Source: Arthrobacter terricola (lineage in GTDB: Bacteria; Actinomycetota; Actinomycetes; Actinomycetales; Micrococcaceae). Taken from it: a stretch of 64,000 nt of DNA. The notes under the pieces were generated by a model. It was given only the letters and a program-made list of their open reading frames with translations, made no database searches and was not told where the DNA came from. Positions within the stretch are counted from its first letter, which is position 1, and each line of letters starts with the position of its first letter. Made by a program: the position numbers and the translations under genes. The stretch covers positions 50,464 through 114,463 of the forward strand of contig NZ_SMRU01000020.1 of assembly GCF_004354015.1 (NCBI RefSeq). The letters are read 5' to 3'. Shown piece by piece: positions 63,186 to 64,000 of this stretch.

Positions 63186-63683
63186 GTGTCAAGACCCCCT
63201 CTGAACCCCGCCCACGACTCCTCCGCCTCCGGCGACGATGGTGAAGGAAACAGCCGCCGCGATGACTCCACGGCGCCCGGGCCTACCCCGCGGCCAAAGG
63301 GAATTGTGGTCATTTCCCTCGTGGTGGTGCTGGAAGCCCTCGCGCTTCTGATTGCCGCAGGTCTGTATGGTTATCAGCTGGTAACGGGAGCACCGGTGTC
63401 CTCGTTCTGGGGGGCGGTGTTCACCCTTGGACTCCTTCTACTCTTCTCGGCATGGCTGTTCGCCGTAGGACATTTCCTGTTCCGAGGCTATCGCTGGACG
63501 CGTGCAGCTGCCTTGGTTGCCCAGTTGTTCGTCCTGACGATTGGATTTCCGACCCTCACCGGCGGACTGACCCTGGCTGGCCTCGCCATGGTGTTGCCGG
63601 CCCTCGCTGCGATCGTCCTTCTGTTCGACAAACGCGTCATTGCCTTTGCCTCCCGGACGGGTGGATCCACTCCGGCCCTGTGA
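63186..63683 (+). CDS. Four-span membrane protein, unknown function
   Basis: The 165-residue protein has a polar Pro/Ser/Asp-rich N-terminus of 38 residues, then four hydrophobic helices (VVISLVVVLEALALLIAAGL; AVFTLGLLLLFSAWLFAVGH; AAALVAQLFVLTIGFPTLTG; LAGLAMVLPALAAIVLLFD). The start is a GTG, perhaps leaderless, since no clear ribosome site is seen. It has no named family, though similar small proteins sit beside whiB1 in actinobacteria. Confidence 0.75.
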   Translation: MSRPPLNPAHDSSASGDDGEGNSRRDDSTAPGPTPRPKGIVVISLVVVLEALALLIAAGLYGYQLVTGAPVSSFWGAVFTLGLLLLFSAWLFAVGHFLFRGYRWTRAAALVAQLFVLTIGFPTLTGGLTLAGLAMVLPALAAIVLLFDKRVIAFASRTGGSTPAL

Positions 63684-63728
63684 CCCTGGATCGGGTGGGG
63701 GTGTCAACGGCAGCTTAGAAGTGACCGG

Positions 63729-63782
63729 TGGCGGCAGGTTGGTTTGCCCGATGGCGGCAGGTGATTGACCAGTCGCGGCAAG
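63729..63782. repeat. IS21 subterminal direct repeats
   Basis: TGGCGGCAGG at 63729-63738 and 63752-63761, and the variant TCGCGGCAAG at 63773-63782, recur at 21-23 bp spacing. IS21 elements carry such multiple end repeats for transposase binding. Confidence 0.7.
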
Positions 63783-63795
63783 TATTTTTGGACAG

Positions 63796-63837
63796 GGTCA
63801 GGCGCCCCGGGCGTGCCGGGTTTCAGGGCGCCTGACC
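63796..63837 (-). terminator. Hairpin after istB
   Basis: GGTCAGGCGCCC (63796-63807) and GGGCGCCTGACC (63826-63837) form a perfect 12-bp stem just past the istB stop codon. Confidence 0.8.
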
Positions 63838-63847
63838 AGTTTTTGGG

Positions 63848-64000
63848 TTAGTTCATGGGGCGGGTTCCTTTTCCGTTTTGGGCTTGCATGAGCCTGACGG
63901 ACTCGCCGCTGGTTTGGCAGAGGTGGGCGTGGTGGAGAAGCCGGTCCACGGTCGCGGTGGCGATGGTTTTGGGCATGAGCTCATCGAACCCGGAGGGGTG
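63848..64000 (-). CDS. istB: IS21 helper ATPase IstB, C-terminal fragment
   Basis: Only the last 50 codons are in the window, open at the right edge. They read HPSGFDELMPKTIATATVDR, then LLHHAHLCQTSGESVRLMQA and end TRPMN. TVDRLLHHA with a late GESVRL is the conserved IstB tail after the AAA core. IstB loads target DNA for the IstA transposase, which should lie to the right. The fragment shows no disruption, so the element may be intact. Confidence 0.85.
   Translation of the reverse strand, partial: HPSGFDELMPKTIATATVDRLLHHAHLCQTSGESVRLMQAQNGKGTRPMN

Larger units (their letters stand above)
63720..64000. mobile_element. IS21-family element, one end (cut by window edge)
   Basis: The istB tail (63848 on), a hairpin, and three subterminal repeats mark the end of an IS21-type insertion sequence near position 63720. 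The rest, including istA, lies beyond the window, so the exact terminus and target duplication cannot be read. Confidence 0.75.

Overview
The window looks like a chromosome segment of a high-GC actinobacterium of the Arthrobacter/Paenarthrobacter (Micrococcaceae) type. The evidence is the mtrA-mtrB-lpqB-comF-hpf-secA run (the gene order of Mycobacterium tuberculosis Rv3246c-Rv3240c), the pdtaS-whiB1 pair, a RskA/SigK module, a 1617-residue NAD-dependent glutamate dehydrogenase, TTG/GTG starts, at least one leaderless promoter, and dense GC-rich coding. No rRNA, CRISPR array or replication origin is visible.

Layout. 1-500: two identical initiator tRNA genes, each with its own terminator; only the second encodes CCA. 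496-4650: an accessory-looking block with a truncated IS5-family transposase, then a tightly coupled five-gene operon: an 81-residue single-span peptide with a Cys-bounded C-terminal tail, an ABC ATPase, a small two-span protein, a 502-residue permease and an HExxH membrane protease. This is the best candidate for an undescribed system. 4866-16808: core metabolism and envelope stress (cytochrome b561-like protein, acyl-CoA dehydrogenase, PspA with a TPM protein, HtrA protease, EtfBA, PIG-L deacetylase, gluconate kinase and permease). 16920-22278: regulators and small genes (TipA-like MerR protein, RskA/SigK, TrmL, a J-domain protein, DoxX, a Cys-rich HTH regulator). 22366-26236: cysteine desulfurase, FAD oxidoreductase and MnmA. 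26661-32254: a complete dipeptide-type ABC importer. 32346-35258: F420/NADP oxidoreductase-like protein, chorismate mutase, a MetE-like protein and a DUF4166 protein. 35306-40884: MoxR/DUF58/DUF4129/DUF4350 cluster. 41063-51439: mtrAB-lpqB-comF-hpf-ycaQ-secA. 51664-56186: Rv3235-like protein, LysM protein, a hypothetical gene, a small BldC-like HTH protein, and a SAF/CpaE-like pair. 56244-63683: gdh, pdtaS, whiB1 and a membrane protein. 63720-64000: the end of an IS21-family element cut by the window edge.

Regulatory structure includes an identical CTAAA-N15-TTTAG palindrome upstream of both doxX and the FAD oxidoreductase, a MerR-type promoter with a 19-bp spacer before tipA, a probable SigK promoter before sigK, a CRP-like site before whiB1, an array of TTTGA motifs repeated every 10 bp between divergent genes at 53.1 kb and close to a BldC-like gene, and a perfect terminator-like hairpin inside the ycaQ coding sequence.
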